Shown piece by piece: positions 35,020-43,314 of a stretch of 64,000 nt of DNA. How positions within the stretch are numbered: position 1 is the first letter of the stretch; every line of letters begins with the position of its first letter. The DNA is from an uncultured Bacteroidales bacterium (GTDB lineage Bacteria > Bacteroidota > Bacteroidia > Bacteroidales > Bacteroidaceae): the NCBI GenBank assembly GCA_902788315.1, contig CADAJS010000022.1, positions 1 through 64,000 on the forward strand, in the 5' to 3' direction. The notes beneath the pieces are model-generated. The model did not search any database. It had not been told where the DNA came from and saw only the letters and a program-made list of their open reading frames with translations. The position numbers and the translations under genes are program-made.

Positions 35020-35322
35020 ATGAAGAAACTGTTCCTCATAGCATTCGCACTGACATGGCTCGCCGCTCCGGTGAGCACATACGCACAGGCAGAGAGTGAC
35101 GCCGTAGAGAATTCCCTCTCGGGCATCACCCTGACAGTGAACGGCACGAAAGTGCATGTCACGGGAGCCAACGGGGAGAACATGGAAATCTTCAATCTCA
35201 CAGGAGTCAAAGTCTCCTCTATCAGCATTGACAGCGCCGACAAGTCCCTCACCCTCACACTCCCGAAGGGTTGCTACATTCTGAAGGTGGGCAAAGTCGT
35301 ACGCAAGATTTCCATCCGCTAA
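35020..35322 (+). CDS. Small secreted protein made of a C-terminal tail-type domain
   Basis: 100 residues: a signal peptide (1-23, cleavage after TYAQA region) and then one small beta domain with MEIFNLTGVKVSSISID (55-71) and LPKGCYILKVGKVVRKISI (81-99). That pattern is the tail normally found at the end of large secreted Bacteroidetes proteins. Here there is no passenger. Function unknown; it could be a stand-alone surface or periplasmic protein, or a remnant kept under a good promoter. Confidence 0.78.
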   Translation: MKKLFLIAFALTWLAAPVSTYAQAESDAVENSLSGITLTVNGTKVHVTGANGENMEIFNLTGVKVSSISIDSADKSLTLTLPKGCYILKVGKVVRKISIR

Positions 35323-35363
35323 CATCTATCCCCCCAACCTGCCAGCACGCCATCACTGAGACG

Positions 35364-35423
35364 AATGAGCGTAGCATACGCTCATTGCATGAATCATGCA
35401 TTACATATATATAATGTACGCGC
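35364..35423. repeat. Cluster of consecutive palindromes upstream of the sigma factor gene
   Basis: Three to four palindromes lie end to end: AATGAGCGTA/TACGCTCATT (35364-35386, 10 bp, 3-base loop), TGCATGA/TCATGCA (35386-35400, 7 bp), TACAT/ATGTA (35402-35418) and TACG/CGTA (35417-35430 region). They could be operators for the sigma operon or transcript-end structures. Confidence 0.7.
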
Positions 35424-35498
35424 GCACGTAAAGAGAGAACGTCCATCCTTCCCCCGGCCCATTTAAACCAATCAAAGTTCCCATAGTCTAAGGAATGT

Positions 35499-36038
35499 AT
35501 GCTGAACGAGCAGGAGATCATACAGATGTTGCAGAAGGCCGACACTCGCGAAAAAGCCTTTGAACAGGTGGTACGCGAATATCAGGAACCCATCTACTGG
35601 CAAATCCGACGTTTAGTACTCAATCACGAGGATGCAGACGACGTACTGCAGAACACGTTCCTCAAAGCCTGGAGCGCCATCGATGCATTCCGCGGCGAAT
35701 CAAAGGTGAAGACATGGCTCTTTCGCATCGCCATCAACGAGTCGCTGAACTTCCTCGAGAAAAAACGACAGCACATCCACCTCGACGAATCGGAGAACGG
35801 CGTGGCAAGTATGCTGCAGAGCGACAGCTACTTTGACGGCGACGAGACCCAGGTAATGCTCCAGCAGGCAGTGGGCCAACTACCAGATAAACAGCGTGCT
35901 GTATTCAATATGAAATACTACCAAGAGATGAAATACGAGGACATAAGCCAAATACTGAACACGAGTGTAGGTGCCCTGAAAGCCTCATATCACCACGCTG
36001 TAAAAAAAATAACTGCATTTTTTGATGTGAACGATTAA
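35499..36038 (+). CDS. ECF RNA polymerase sigma factor
   Basis: A 179-residue sigma-70 family factor with region 2 (EYQEPIYWQIRRLVLNHEDADDVLQNTFLKAW, about 28-60; seen in part as DADDVLQNTF) and region 4 (LPDKQRAVFNMKYYQEMKYE, then ALKASYHHAVKKI). The start is supported by AAGGA four bases upstream. Followed by a one-helix membrane protein and a CpxP-like protein, it looks like the controller of an envelope stress operon, probably autoregulated. Confidence 0.93.
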   Translation: MLNEQEIIQMLQKADTREKAFEQVVREYQEPIYWQIRRLVLNHEDADDVLQNTFLKAWSAIDAFRGESKVKTWLFRIAINESLNFLEKKRQHIHLDESENGVASMLQSDSYFDGDETQVMLQQAVGQLPDKQRAVFNMKYYQEMKYEDISQILNTSVGALKASYHHAVKKITAFFDVND

Positions 36039-36090
36039 ACCTTCGCATTCAAAACATATCTAAATAGACAGAAAGAAAAAGGAAATGACT

Positions 36091-36399
36091 ATGGACGAGG
36101 AGAAAATCTTAATGGAAAGGTGCGGAAAGGCTAACCCCTTCAGTACGCCCCAAGGCTATTTCGAGACTCTTCCTCATCAGGTTATGAGTCGAATCCGTCA
36201 GCGTCAGCAGCGGCGACGCATATGGAGATGGGCGATAGCCGCTGTGATGACCGGATGCATCTTTACCGTAGGACTGATGTTCCAGAACCGCACGACAACT
36301 GACACGCTCACGGCCGAAGACCAGTATATCGAAGATATGCTTGACTATTCCATGATGAATAATATGGATATCGCCTATTACATAACCGAAGCAGAATAA
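36091..36399 (+). CDS. Single-pass membrane protein, probable anti-sigma factor
   Basis: A 102-residue protein from the ATG at 36091 (an ATG at 36085 is in frame, but AAGG is better placed for 36091). The cytoplasmic part holds NPFSTPQGYFETLPHQVM, a motif common in small Bacteroidetes proteins next to ECF factors. One membrane helix follows (about 46-63) and a short acidic periplasmic tail. The anti-sigma role is inferred from position; no zinc HxxxCxxC motif is present. Confidence 0.75.
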   Translation: MDEEKILMERCGKANPFSTPQGYFETLPHQVMSRIRQRQQRRRIWRWAIAAVMTGCIFTVGLMFQNRTTTDTLTAEDQYIEDMLDYSMMNNMDIAYYITEAE

Positions 36400-36402
36400 G
36401 AG

Positions 36403-36858
36403 ATGAGAGCAAGACAGATGATACTCACCCTATGCCTCCTGCTCGCCTGCAGCATACCGATGCTGGCACAGCCGGGACCTAAAGGGCAGTTTAACCGCGA
36501 AGAATTCAACGCCAAGCTGGAGGAGCATATAGCACAACACGCCAAGCTCACTCCCGAGGAAGCAGAGAAATTTTTCCCGCTCTTCCATGAAATGAAGGAG
36601 AAGCAGCACGAGCTGCAAGGCCAGATGTTCAAGCTGAAGCGCGAAAAGCCCTCATACGATGCCACGGACAAGGACTACCAGAACATCATCATGAGCATAA
36701 AAAGCCTCAGCGTACAGATGGCACAAGTGGAAGAGACCTACTACAAACGGATGTGCAAAGCCATCCCGGCCAGAAAGGTCTATGACGCGATGAACGCAGA
36801 AGACAAGTTCTTCCGGAAGATGTTCAGCAGATTCAACCACGAGAACAGAAAAAAGTAG
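36403..36858 (+). CDS. Periplasmic Spy/CpxP-like protein
   Basis: A 151-residue exported helical protein: signal peptide about 1-22 (cleavage after PMLA), then a long charged helical hairpin with LTPEEAEKFFPLFHEM (48-63), resembling LTXXQ proteins. Likely a periplasmic sensor or chaperone for the sigma system. It starts three bases after the previous stop, so the three genes are one operon, closed by a terminator at 36885-36919. Confidence 0.8.
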   Translation: MRARQMILTLCLLLACSIPMLAQPGPKGQFNREEFNAKLEEHIAQHAKLTPEEAEKFFPLFHEMKEKQHELQGQMFKLKREKPSYDATDKDYQNIIMSIKSLSVQMAQVEETYYKRMCKAIPARKVYDAMNAEDKFFRKMFSRFNHENRKK

Positions 36859-36884
36859 TGTTTTTATATTTTGTTGTTTTGGCG

Positions 36885-36919
36885 GAGAGGGCGCAGTGAT
36901 TGCGACCTCTCTGTTTTTT
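36885..36919 (+). terminator. Terminator of the ECF operon
   Basis: 11-bp stem with one mismatch, GAGAGGGCGCA/TGCGACCTCTC, then TGTTTTTT. It meets the end of the convergent mazG gene. Confidence 0.85.
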
Positions 36920-37718
36920 ATCCGTTCACTGCCGTCTCCTTCTGCTTAGCCTCGTTCCACAGAGCGTCCATTTCGGCCAACGACATGTCGCGGAGCATGA
37001 GCCCCCTCTCCCTCGCTTTACTCTCCACATAATTGAACCGACGAATGAACTTCTGGTTCGTGCTCTCCAACGCATTGTCCGGGTTCAGATGGTAGAGCCG
37101 GGCTGCATTTATGAGACTGAACAAGAAGTCGCCAAGCTCCTCGGTCTGCAGTTTCGCATTGTCCGTCTTCTCCAACTCCACTTCGAGTTCGGCCATTTCC
37201 TCACGAACCTTATCCCACACATCCTCCTTCTTCTCCCAGTCGAAGCCCACATTGCTGGCCTTCTCCTGTACACGATAGGCCTTGATGAGTGACGGCAGCG
37301 AGCCAGGCACACCCGCGAGCACACTTTTGTTTCCGTCCTTCTCCTTCTGCTTGATCTGCTCCCATGTCTTGAGCACCTCGCCCGCCGTCTTGGCCACCAC
37401 ATCACCATAGACATGGGGATGACGGAAGATAAGTTTGTCACAGAGCTTGTTGCAAACGTCTGCAATATCAAACTGATTCTTCTCGCTGCCTATTTTGGCA
37501 TAGAAAACCACATGGAGCAAGACGTCTCCCAACTCTTTCTCAATGTTAGGCACATCGTTCTTCAGTAGTGCATCACATAGTTCATAGGTCTCTTCGATGG
37601 TGTTGGGTCGCAGACTTTCATTCGTTTGCTTTGCGTCCCAAGGACACTTTTCCCGCAGGTCGTCCATCACGTCGAGCAGGCGGCTGAATGCAGCCAGTTT
37701 CTCTTCTTTTGTATGCAT
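36918..37718 (-). CDS. mazG: Nucleoside triphosphate pyrophosphohydrolase MazG
   Basis: Hydrolyses (d)NTPs to the monophosphates and may lower ppGpp by substrate depletion. It has 266 residues with two MazG repeats: CPWDAKQTNESLRPN and EETYELCDAL (metal ExxE) in the first, and VREEMAELEVELEK then EELGDFLFSLINAARLY in the second. The ATG at 37718 (MHTKEEK) is chosen; the longer frame to 37775 crosses a minus-strand -7 box TAATTTTGC near 37738. Confidence 0.94.
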   Translation of the reverse strand: MHTKEEKLAAFSRLLDVMDDLREKCPWDAKQTNESLRPNTIEETYELCDALLKNDVPNIEKELGDVLLHVVFYAKIGSEKNQFDIADVCNKLCDKLIFRHPHVYGDVVAKTAGEVLKTWEQIKQKEKDGNKSVLAGVPGSLPSLIKAYRVQEKASNVGFDWEKKEDVWDKVREEMAELEVELEKTDNAKLQTEELGDFLFSLINAARLYHLNPDNALESTNQKFIRRFNYVESKARERGLMLRDMSLAEMDALWNEAKQKETAVNG

Positions 37719-37914
37719 GTCTGTATGATTTGGCAGCGCAAAATTACCGCTTTTTTCCCACTCGGCGGGCATCAAGGCATGTGTATTTCCACTTCGGGTA
37801 GCAAATATTTGTTAAAGACAACACGTCAAAGGGAAAAAACACAACCGGTCACACGCGATATTGGGATAAAAAGTGTACCTTTGCAGCGTGCAATAACCCA
37901 AAAACAGCAATTTT

Positions 37915-38616
37915 ATGCAAACACAGACAAAAGCAGCATGCATCCTGGCCCTGGGCATGGTGATTATGGGCGAAAGCCTGCGTTCGGGCATCCAGTCGTT
38001 CGGCGAACGTGACCGGAAGGTAGTAGTAAAAGGCCTCTCGGAGCGCGAGATGAAGGCCGACAAAGTGACATGGCCACTCATATATAAAGAGCTGGGCAAC
38101 GACCCATCGGCAATGTACGAGTTGCTGGCGGCCAAGAACCAGAAGGTGGTGGACTTCCTGAAGGCCGCCGGGCTGAAAGATGAGGAGATAAGCGTAAACC
38201 CGCCCACTATCCGCGACCGGCAGGCCGACAACTACGGCAACGAGATTATGAACTTCCGCTACAAGGCCACGAGCGTCATCACCGTCACCTCGTCGGATGT
38301 AGATAAGGTGCGCACGCTCATGAACCGCCAGACGGAGCTCATGCGCCAAGGCATTGCCATCGTCAGTGAAGAGTATGGCGAGAACAGCATTCAGTATGAC
38401 TTCACCGGTCTGAACGAAATCAAGCCGCAGATGGTGGAGGAAGCCACAAAGAACGCCCGTGCCACTGCCGAGAAGTTTGCTCAGGACAGCCGCAGCAAGC
38501 TGGGCAAGATTCGCACTGCATCGCAGGGACAGTTCTCCATCGACAACCGCGACGCCAACACGCCATACATCAAACGCATCCGTGTGGTGAACACAGTAGA
38601 GTACACGCTGGAATAG
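37915..38616 (+). CDS. SIMPL-domain protein, exported
   Basis: A 233-residue protein with an N-terminal hydrophobic segment (about 6-20) likely to export or anchor it, then a SIMPL domain: KVVVKGLSEREMKADKVTW, VTSSDVDKVRTLM and ATEKNARATAEKFA-like helix (seen as ATKNARATAEKFAQD). SIMPL proteins are periplasmic and poorly understood. A -7 box TACCTTTGC lies at 37876-37884, and a 13-bp hairpin terminator follows. Confidence 0.87.
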   Translation: MQTQTKAACILALGMVIMGESLRSGIQSFGERDRKVVVKGLSEREMKADKVTWPLIYKELGNDPSAMYELLAAKNQKVVDFLKAAGLKDEEISVNPPTIRDRQADNYGNEIMNFRYKATSVITVTSSDVDKVRTLMNRQTELMRQGIAIVSEEYGENSIQYDFTGLNEIKPQMVEEATKNARATAEKFAQDSRSKLGKIRTASQGQFSIDNRDANTPYIKRIRVVNTVEYTLE

Positions 38617-38647
38617 AATATCCTCAGCCGAAACCACACTTACAGGA

Positions 38648-38678
38648 ACAAAGGGGAAAGTCATGCTTTCCCCTTTGT
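38648..38678 (+). terminator. Terminator after the SIMPL gene
   Basis: Perfect 13-bp stem ACAAAGGGGAAAG/CTTTCCCCTTTGT with a 5-base loop, followed by CCTTTCC. Confidence 0.8.
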
Positions 38679-38715
38679 CCTTTCCTATGCATATACACGC
38701 CCTTGGCCTCGGACT

Positions 38716-38882
38716 TTAGGTACTTGCGTTCGAGAGTGCAGTAGAAAAAGCAAGTTTTTTCCTTTGCACTTTGCTCACTTATTCGTACCTTTGACCTGCG
38801 GTCTTAGGTACTTGCGTTCGAGAGGGCAATAGAAAAAGCAAGTTTTTTCCTTTGCACTTTGCTCACTTATTCGTACCTTTGC
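38716..38882 (+). promoter_or_regulatory. Tandem 88-bp promoter cassette upstream of valS
   Basis: Units begin TTAGGTACTTGCGTTCGAGA at 38716 and 38804. Each has TTTG-N19-TACCTTTG (38763-38793 and 38851-38881), 88 bp apart, with only two differences in the first 78 bases. The spacer CACTTTGCTCACTTATTCG closely resembles that of the pfkA cassettes. A decayed earlier end (CCCTTGGCCTCGGAC) just before 38716 suggests a third, lost copy. The rest of the gap 38617-38939 holds the SIMPL terminator and the valS leader. Confidence 0.87.
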
Positions 38883-38939
38883 ATTCGATTTCGCAAAGAC
38901 AAACCAGCAAATAATAAATCAGTAAATCTATAGAATCAC

Positions 38940-41636
38940 ATGATGTCCGAGTTAGCCACCAAATACAATCCCGCGGAAGTGGAGGGAAAGTGGTACCAAT
39001 ATTGGTTAGACAACAAGCTATTCAGCAGTAAGCCCGACGGGCGCGAACCTTACACAGTGGTCATTCCGCCCCCCAATGTAACAGGCGTCCTGCACATGGG
39101 ACACGTGCTGAACGAGACCATCCAGGACATTCTGGTGCGCCACGCCCGCATGCAGGGGAAAAACGCCTGCTGGGTGCCTGGCACCGACCATGCCTCCATC
39201 GCGACGGAAGCCAAGGTGGTGAATCGCCTGGCCGAACAGGGCATCAAGAAGACGGATCTCACCCGCGAGGAGTTCCTAAAGCATGCTTGGGCGTGGACCG
39301 AGGAACATGGCGGCATTATCTTAAAACAGCTCAGGACATTGGGCTGCTCCTGTGACTGGGACCGCACGGCCTTCACCATGGACGAGAAGCGAAGTGAGAG
39401 CGTCATCAAAGTCTTCTGCGACCTCTACCGCAAGGGACTCATCTATCGCGGCGTACGCATGGTAAACTGGGACCCCAAGGCCCTCACCGCTCTCTCTGAC
39501 GAAGAGGTAATCTATAAGGAGGAGCATACGAAGCTCTACTACATGAAGTATTACCTGGCCGAACAGGAAGGTATGGATATTCCCGCACAGGAAGGCAATG
39601 TCATCCACCGCGACGAGCGTGGATACTATGCCGTCGTGGCCACCACACGCCCCGAAACAATCATGGGCGACGTAGCGGTGTGCATCAACCCCAATGACCC
39701 CAAGAACCAGTGGCTCAAGGGCAAGAAGGTTATCGTACCGATGGTAAACCGCACGGTGCCCATCATCGAAGACGAGTACGTAGAGATTGAATTCGGTACG
39801 GGCTGTCTGAAGGTGACACCCGCCCATGATGTGAACGACTACATGCTGGGCGAGAAGTACAACCTGGAGTCCATCGATGTCTTCAACCCAGACGGCACCC
39901 TCTCCCCCGCTGCCGGCCTATACATCGGAATGGATCGCTTCGACTGCCGCAAGCAGATTGCCCGCGACATGCAGGAGGCCGGCCTAATGGAGAAGGTGGA
40001 AGACTATGACAACAAGATAGGCTGTTCGGAGCGTACGGGTGTCCCCATCGAGCCACGCCTCTCCATGCAGTGGTTCCTCAAGATGGAACACCTGGCCGAG
40101 ATTGCCCTCGCACCCGTAATGAACGACGACATCCAGTTCTATCCCACCAAGTACAAGAACACCTACCGCCACTGGTTAGAGAATATCAAGGACTGGTGCA
40201 TCTCGCGCCAGTTGTGGTGGGGGCATCGCATACCGGCTTACTATTTGCCCGAAGGTGGATATGTTGTGGCCGAGACTGCCGAGAAAGCACTGGAGATGGC
40301 ACGCGAGAAGACCGGCAATCCGGCACTCCGCCCGGAGGATTTGCGCCAGGACGAGGATGCGCTCGATACATGGTTCTCCAGCTGGCTATGGCCCATCTCA
40401 CTCTTCGACGGCATCAACAATCCAGGCAACGAAGAAATCAAGTACTACTACCCCACTGCCGACCTTGTGACAGGCCCGGACATCATATTCTTCTGGGTGG
40501 CACGCATGATAATGGCAGGATACGAATATGAAGGCAAGATGCCCTTCCGCAACGTCTATTTCACCGGAATCGTGCGCGACAAGCTGGGCCGTAAGATGTC
40601 CAAGTCACTGGGCAACAGCCCCGACCCGCTCGACCTTATCGCCCGCTTCGGTGCCGACGGAGTGCGCGTGGGCATGATGCTCTGTGCTCCGGCCGGCAAT
40701 GACATTCTCTTCGACGAGAGCCTCTGCGAGCAGGGACGCAACTTCTGCAACAAGATATGGAATGCATTCCGCCTTGTCAAGGGATGGCAGGTGGCCGACA
40801 CCGAACAGACAGGAGCAGCCTTCCTGGCCGTGACATGGTTCGATGCCAAGCTGAAGGATGCCAATGCCGAACTCAGCGACCTCTTTTCCAAGTATCGCCT
40901 CAGCGAAGCGCTGATGGTTGTCTATAAACTCTTCTGGGACGAATTCTCCAGTTGGTACTTGGAGATGGTGAAGCCCGCCTACATCAATGGCGAGGCACAG
41001 CCCATCGACCGTAAGACCTACAATGCTACGCTACGTTTCTTCGACGTACTGCTGAAGATGCTTCACCCCTTCATGCCCTTCATCACCGAGGAACTGTGGC
41101 AGCACATCATGGACCGCCACGACGGCGAGAGCATTATGCGGGAGAGCTTGCAACTGGATGCCCCGAATGCCGATGAACTGATTGTATTGAAGAATGTGGA
41201 GGACATCAAGCTCGTGGTAAGCGGAGTCCGGACAGTACGCACCCAAAAGAATATCGCCCCCAAGGAGAAACTTACGCTGCAGGTAGTGGGTGCCAGCCTT
41301 CGTGGAAAATATGGTGATGCCGTCATGAAGATGGCCAATCTGGAAGCCATCAACGAGGTCAAGGAAAAGGATGCCAGCGCCCAGACCTTCTTGGTTGGAA
41401 CCACGGAATATGCCGTGCCGCTGGGCAACTTGATTGATGCCGAAGCAGAGATCAAGAAGGCCGAGGCCGAGATACAGCGACTCGAAGGCTTCATGGCCGG
41501 CATCCAGAAGAAACTCGCGAATGAGCGCTTCGTCCAGAACGCCCCTGCACAGGTGGTAGAGCTGGAGCGCAAGAAGCTCGCTGATGCCGAAAGCAAGATT
41601 ACGGCACTGCGCGAGACGGTGGCAGCATTGAAGTAA
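38940..41636 (+). CDS. valS: Valyl-tRNA synthetase
   Basis: Class I synthetase charging tRNA-Val. It has 898 residues: [13 protein letters not shown] (43-55, HIGH motif), the CP1 editing domain (about 200-370, [10 protein letters not shown]), [14 protein letters not shown] (around 552-556), an anticodon-binding domain, and a C-terminal coiled coil (about 830-898). ATG codons at 38940 and 38943 are adjacent. A strong terminator follows. Confidence 0.97.
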   Translation: MMSELATKYNPAEVEGKWYQYWLDNKLFSSKPDGREPYTVVIPPPNVTGVLHMGHVLNETIQDILVRHARMQGKNACWVPGTDHASIATEAKVVNRLAEQGIKKTDLTREEFLKHAWAWTEEHGGIILKQLRTLGCSCDWDRTAFTMDEKRSESVIKVFCDLYRKGLIYRGVRMVNWDPKALTALSDEEVIYKEEHTKLYYMKYYLAEQEGMDIPAQEGNVIHRDERGYYAVVATTRPETIMGDVAVCINPNDPKNQWLKGKKVIVPMVNRTVPIIEDEYVEIEFGTGCLKVTPAHDVNDYMLGEKYNLESIDVFNPDGTLSPAAGLYIGMDRFDCRKQIARDMQEAGLMEKVEDYDNKIGCSERTGVPIEPRLSMQWFLKMEHLAEIALAPVMNDDIQFYPTKYKNTYRHWLENIKDWCISRQLWWGHRIPAYYLPEGGYVVAETAEKALEMAREKTGNPALRPEDLRQDEDALDTWFSSWLWPISLFDGINNPGNEEIKYYYPTADLVTGPDIIFFWVARMIMAGYEYEGKMPFRNVYFTGIVRDKLGRKMSKSLGNSPDPLDLIARFGADGVRVGMMLCAPAGNDILFDESLCEQGRNFCNKIWNAFRLVKGWQVADTEQTGAAFLAVTWFDAKLKDANAELSDLFSKYRLSEALMVVYKLFWDEFSSWYLEMVKPAYINGEAQPIDRKTYNATLRFFDVLLKMLHPFMPFITEELWQHIMDRHDGESIMRESLQLDAPNADELIVLKNVEDIKLVVSGVRTVRTQKNIAPKEKLTLQVVGASLRGKYGDAVMKMANLEAINEVKEKDASAQTFLVGTTEYAVPLGNLIDAEAEIKKAEAEIQRLEGFMAGIQKKLANERFVQNAPAQVVELERKKLADAESKITALRETVAALK

Positions 41637-41688
41637 GAGAGGGAGGGGGGCACCTCTCCCCCTCTCCAGACCCACACACATACAACGT

Positions 41689-41724
41689 ATCGGCCCGCCA
41701 TTCCCCATGGAATGGCGGGCCGAT
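41689..41724 (+). terminator. valS terminator
   Basis: Perfect 16-bp stem ATCGGCCCGCCATTCC/GGAATGGCGGGCCGAT with a CCAT loop; also functional-looking for the minus-strand remnant next to it. Confidence 0.85.
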
Positions 41725-41741
41725 ACATTATTTACGACTTC

Positions 41742-41978
41742 TTATTTCCTCAAGAACTTCTTGCCATTTCGGATATAGATGCCAGGCTGCGTAAAGTCTT
41801 TCACCCGACGTCCAGCCATATCATAGACAGTGCCGTCAGTCCCGGGGCTGATAGCCGAAGGAGCAGCCACACCGCTGGGGTCGAGCGTCACATTGATTGT
41901 CTCAATGCTGAGGCTGTAATTGCAGCTGCGGGAAACGTAATGAATTAGTCGTCCTCCATCCCGACTTTCGGAACACAT
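41742..41978 (-). pseudogene. Remnant of a secreted protein: C-terminal tail domain only
   Basis: A 78-codon frame whose last 30 residues (GTVYDMAGRRVKDFTQPGIY then IRNGKKFLRK) are the tail found at the end of large Prevotella secreted proteins, as in the M6 protease at 52.7 kb. There is no signal peptide or catalytic part, and no continuing homology to its right. The parent gene was probably lost by deletion next to the invertase locus. Confidence 0.6.
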
Positions 41979-42384
41979 TCCGATGACGGAGAAGGCTATA
42001 AATGGCGATTTTTATTTACACAATTTTTTGCCAGATCCCGAACGACACGTTGCCAGGCCAGTAGGAACGTGCCGCGGGAGGCGACGCAACGTGTTGCGTA
42101 ACGCCATGAAGCACGCTCCTCCGAGGAGAATAACGCGCGAGAATCGCGTATTTCGGAGCGAGCACCGACTCGGTCGGAATTTCGCGAATTTTTGGTCGTC
42201 TGGAAATCAGCGAGTTATTCTCTCGCCATTTTCTTTCCAGCCACATTTTGCATCAAAAAGAGGCAAATTCGGGCCATTTTCGAGCGGCATGTTTCGGAGT
42301 CGTTTGAGAAATTTTAACCGAATATTTGACATGTGGCTTATTCGTGAAAACATGTGGGCTCAAACAGAGGATTAATCTGTGGAA
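41979..42384. other. Gene-free stretch left of the invertase
   Basis: I see no supportable gene. A 130-codon frame at 41983-42375 has a composition like random Arg/Phe-rich translation and no recognisable motif. Small palindromes occur (GCAACGTGTTGC around 42080; GAATTTCGCGAATTT around 42177). No clear TTTG/TAnnTTTG promoter for the invertase could be found. Confidence 0.5.
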
Positions 42385-43099
42385 AATGTTATCTTGGCGT
42401 CAAACCACACATACATTCACACCTAAACCAATACATCAATGACGTATGCTTATATCAGAATCTCTACGGACAAACAGCACACGGAGAATCAACGCTTTGA
42501 GGTAGAGAACTATTGCAGCCGGGAGGGGCTGCATGTGGATTGCTGGATAGAGGAGACCGTCAGCGGCTCGAAGGATTACAGCCAGCGTGCGCTGGGACGC
42601 CTGCTGCGTCGCGTGGGCCGAGACGACCTTATCGTGTGTGCCGAGTTGTCGAGGCTGGGACGAAGCCTGTTCATGATTATGGAGATACTCTCCGTGTGCA
42701 TGTCTCGCGGCTGTCGCCCGCACACCATCAAAGACAACTATCGCCTGGGCGACGACATCAGCAGCAAAGTACTGGCCTTTGCCTTTGGACTGAGTGCCGA
42801 GATCGAACGTAATCTCATCCGCCAGCGTACACGCGAGGCATTGGCACGCCTGCGGGCCGAGGGGCGTACGCTGGGCCGGCCGCGCGGTGCGCTGGGACGT
42901 CATAACAAACTTCACGGCCGTGACGAGTGCCTGCAGCGACTCTTCGCCCAGGGTCTCGGAGTCACCGAAGTGGCCCGACGCATGGGAGTGAGCCGAACGA
43001 CGCTCTACCGCTATTTGCATGACAAGGATTTTAGAATTTCATTCCAAAACGACGCGCGAAATAACAAAAAATAACTTTTTTGACGCCAAATGAAACATT
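42385..43099. repeat. Inverted repeats bracketing the DNA invertase gene
   Basis: The left arm at 42385-42404 (AATGTT, 3 bases, TTGGCGTCAAA) and the right arm at 43079-43099 (TTTGACGCCAA, 4 bases, AACATT) are complementary over 17 paired bases with one extra base in the gap. The 11-bp core is perfect. The segment encloses the whole invertase gene and little else. Confidence 0.72.
42439..43074 (+). CDS. Serine site-specific recombinase (DNA invertase/resolvase family, Mpi-like)
   Basis: A 211-residue small serine recombinase. The catalytic domain starts TYAYIRISTDKQ with nucleophile Ser9, followed by ELSRLGRSLFMIMEIL and the long helix with IERNLIRQRTREALARLRAEGR. The C-terminal helix-turn-helix is at about 165-205 (GVTEVARRMGVSRTTLYRYL). 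The start resembles the Bacteroides global invertase Mpi. It is 240 bases upstream of a SusC gene, a common setting for phase variation of surface genes, and is bracketed by inverted repeats. Confidence 0.92.
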   Translation: MTYAYIRISTDKQHTENQRFEVENYCSREGLHVDCWIEETVSGSKDYSQRALGRLLRRVGRDDLIVCAELSRLGRSLFMIMEILSVCMSRGCRPHTIKDNYRLGDDISSKVLAFAFGLSAEIERNLIRQRTREALARLRAEGRTLGRPRGALGRHNKLHGRDECLQRLFAQGLGVTEVARRMGVSRTTLYRYLHDKDFRISFQNDARNNKK

Positions 43100-43113
43100 C
43101 TTTTGCATTTCGC

Positions 43114-43145
43114 TTGCACTTTTTGCGATTTTTGTATAATTTTGC
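43114..43145 (+). promoter_or_regulatory. Promoter of the SusC/SusD operon
   Basis: -7 box TAATTTTGC at 43137-43145 with TTG at 43114-43116, 20 bases upstream. It lies just to the right of the right inverted-repeat arm, which ends at 43099. Confidence 0.6.
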
Positions 43146-43211
43146 ACGCTGAATACATTGCTAATGAACTGCAGCATATACATAGTTACACAAAAACGAC
43201 CCTTAAAGGTT

Positions 43212-43254
43212 GACGCGCATGCGTACGGGCGCAGGCGCGCATGCATGCGTATAT
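43212..43254. repeat. Alternating purine-pyrimidine, palindrome-rich leader tract
   Basis: The susC leader contains GACGCGCATGCGTACG and GCGCGCATGCATGCGTAT, separated by a short GC-rich link. CATGCG and CGCATG can pair to form a hairpin, and the alternating pattern could favour Z-DNA. It would lie in the 5' untranslated region. Confidence 0.55.
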
Positions 43255-43314
43255 TATAAATGTAGGACGAGAAAAACCATCAAATAACAATTACAAACAT
43301 TTAACACAAACAAC

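Noticed and set aside
41983..42375. 130-codon ORF left of the invertase
   Set aside because: Composition resembles random translation; no promoter, ribosome site or motif.
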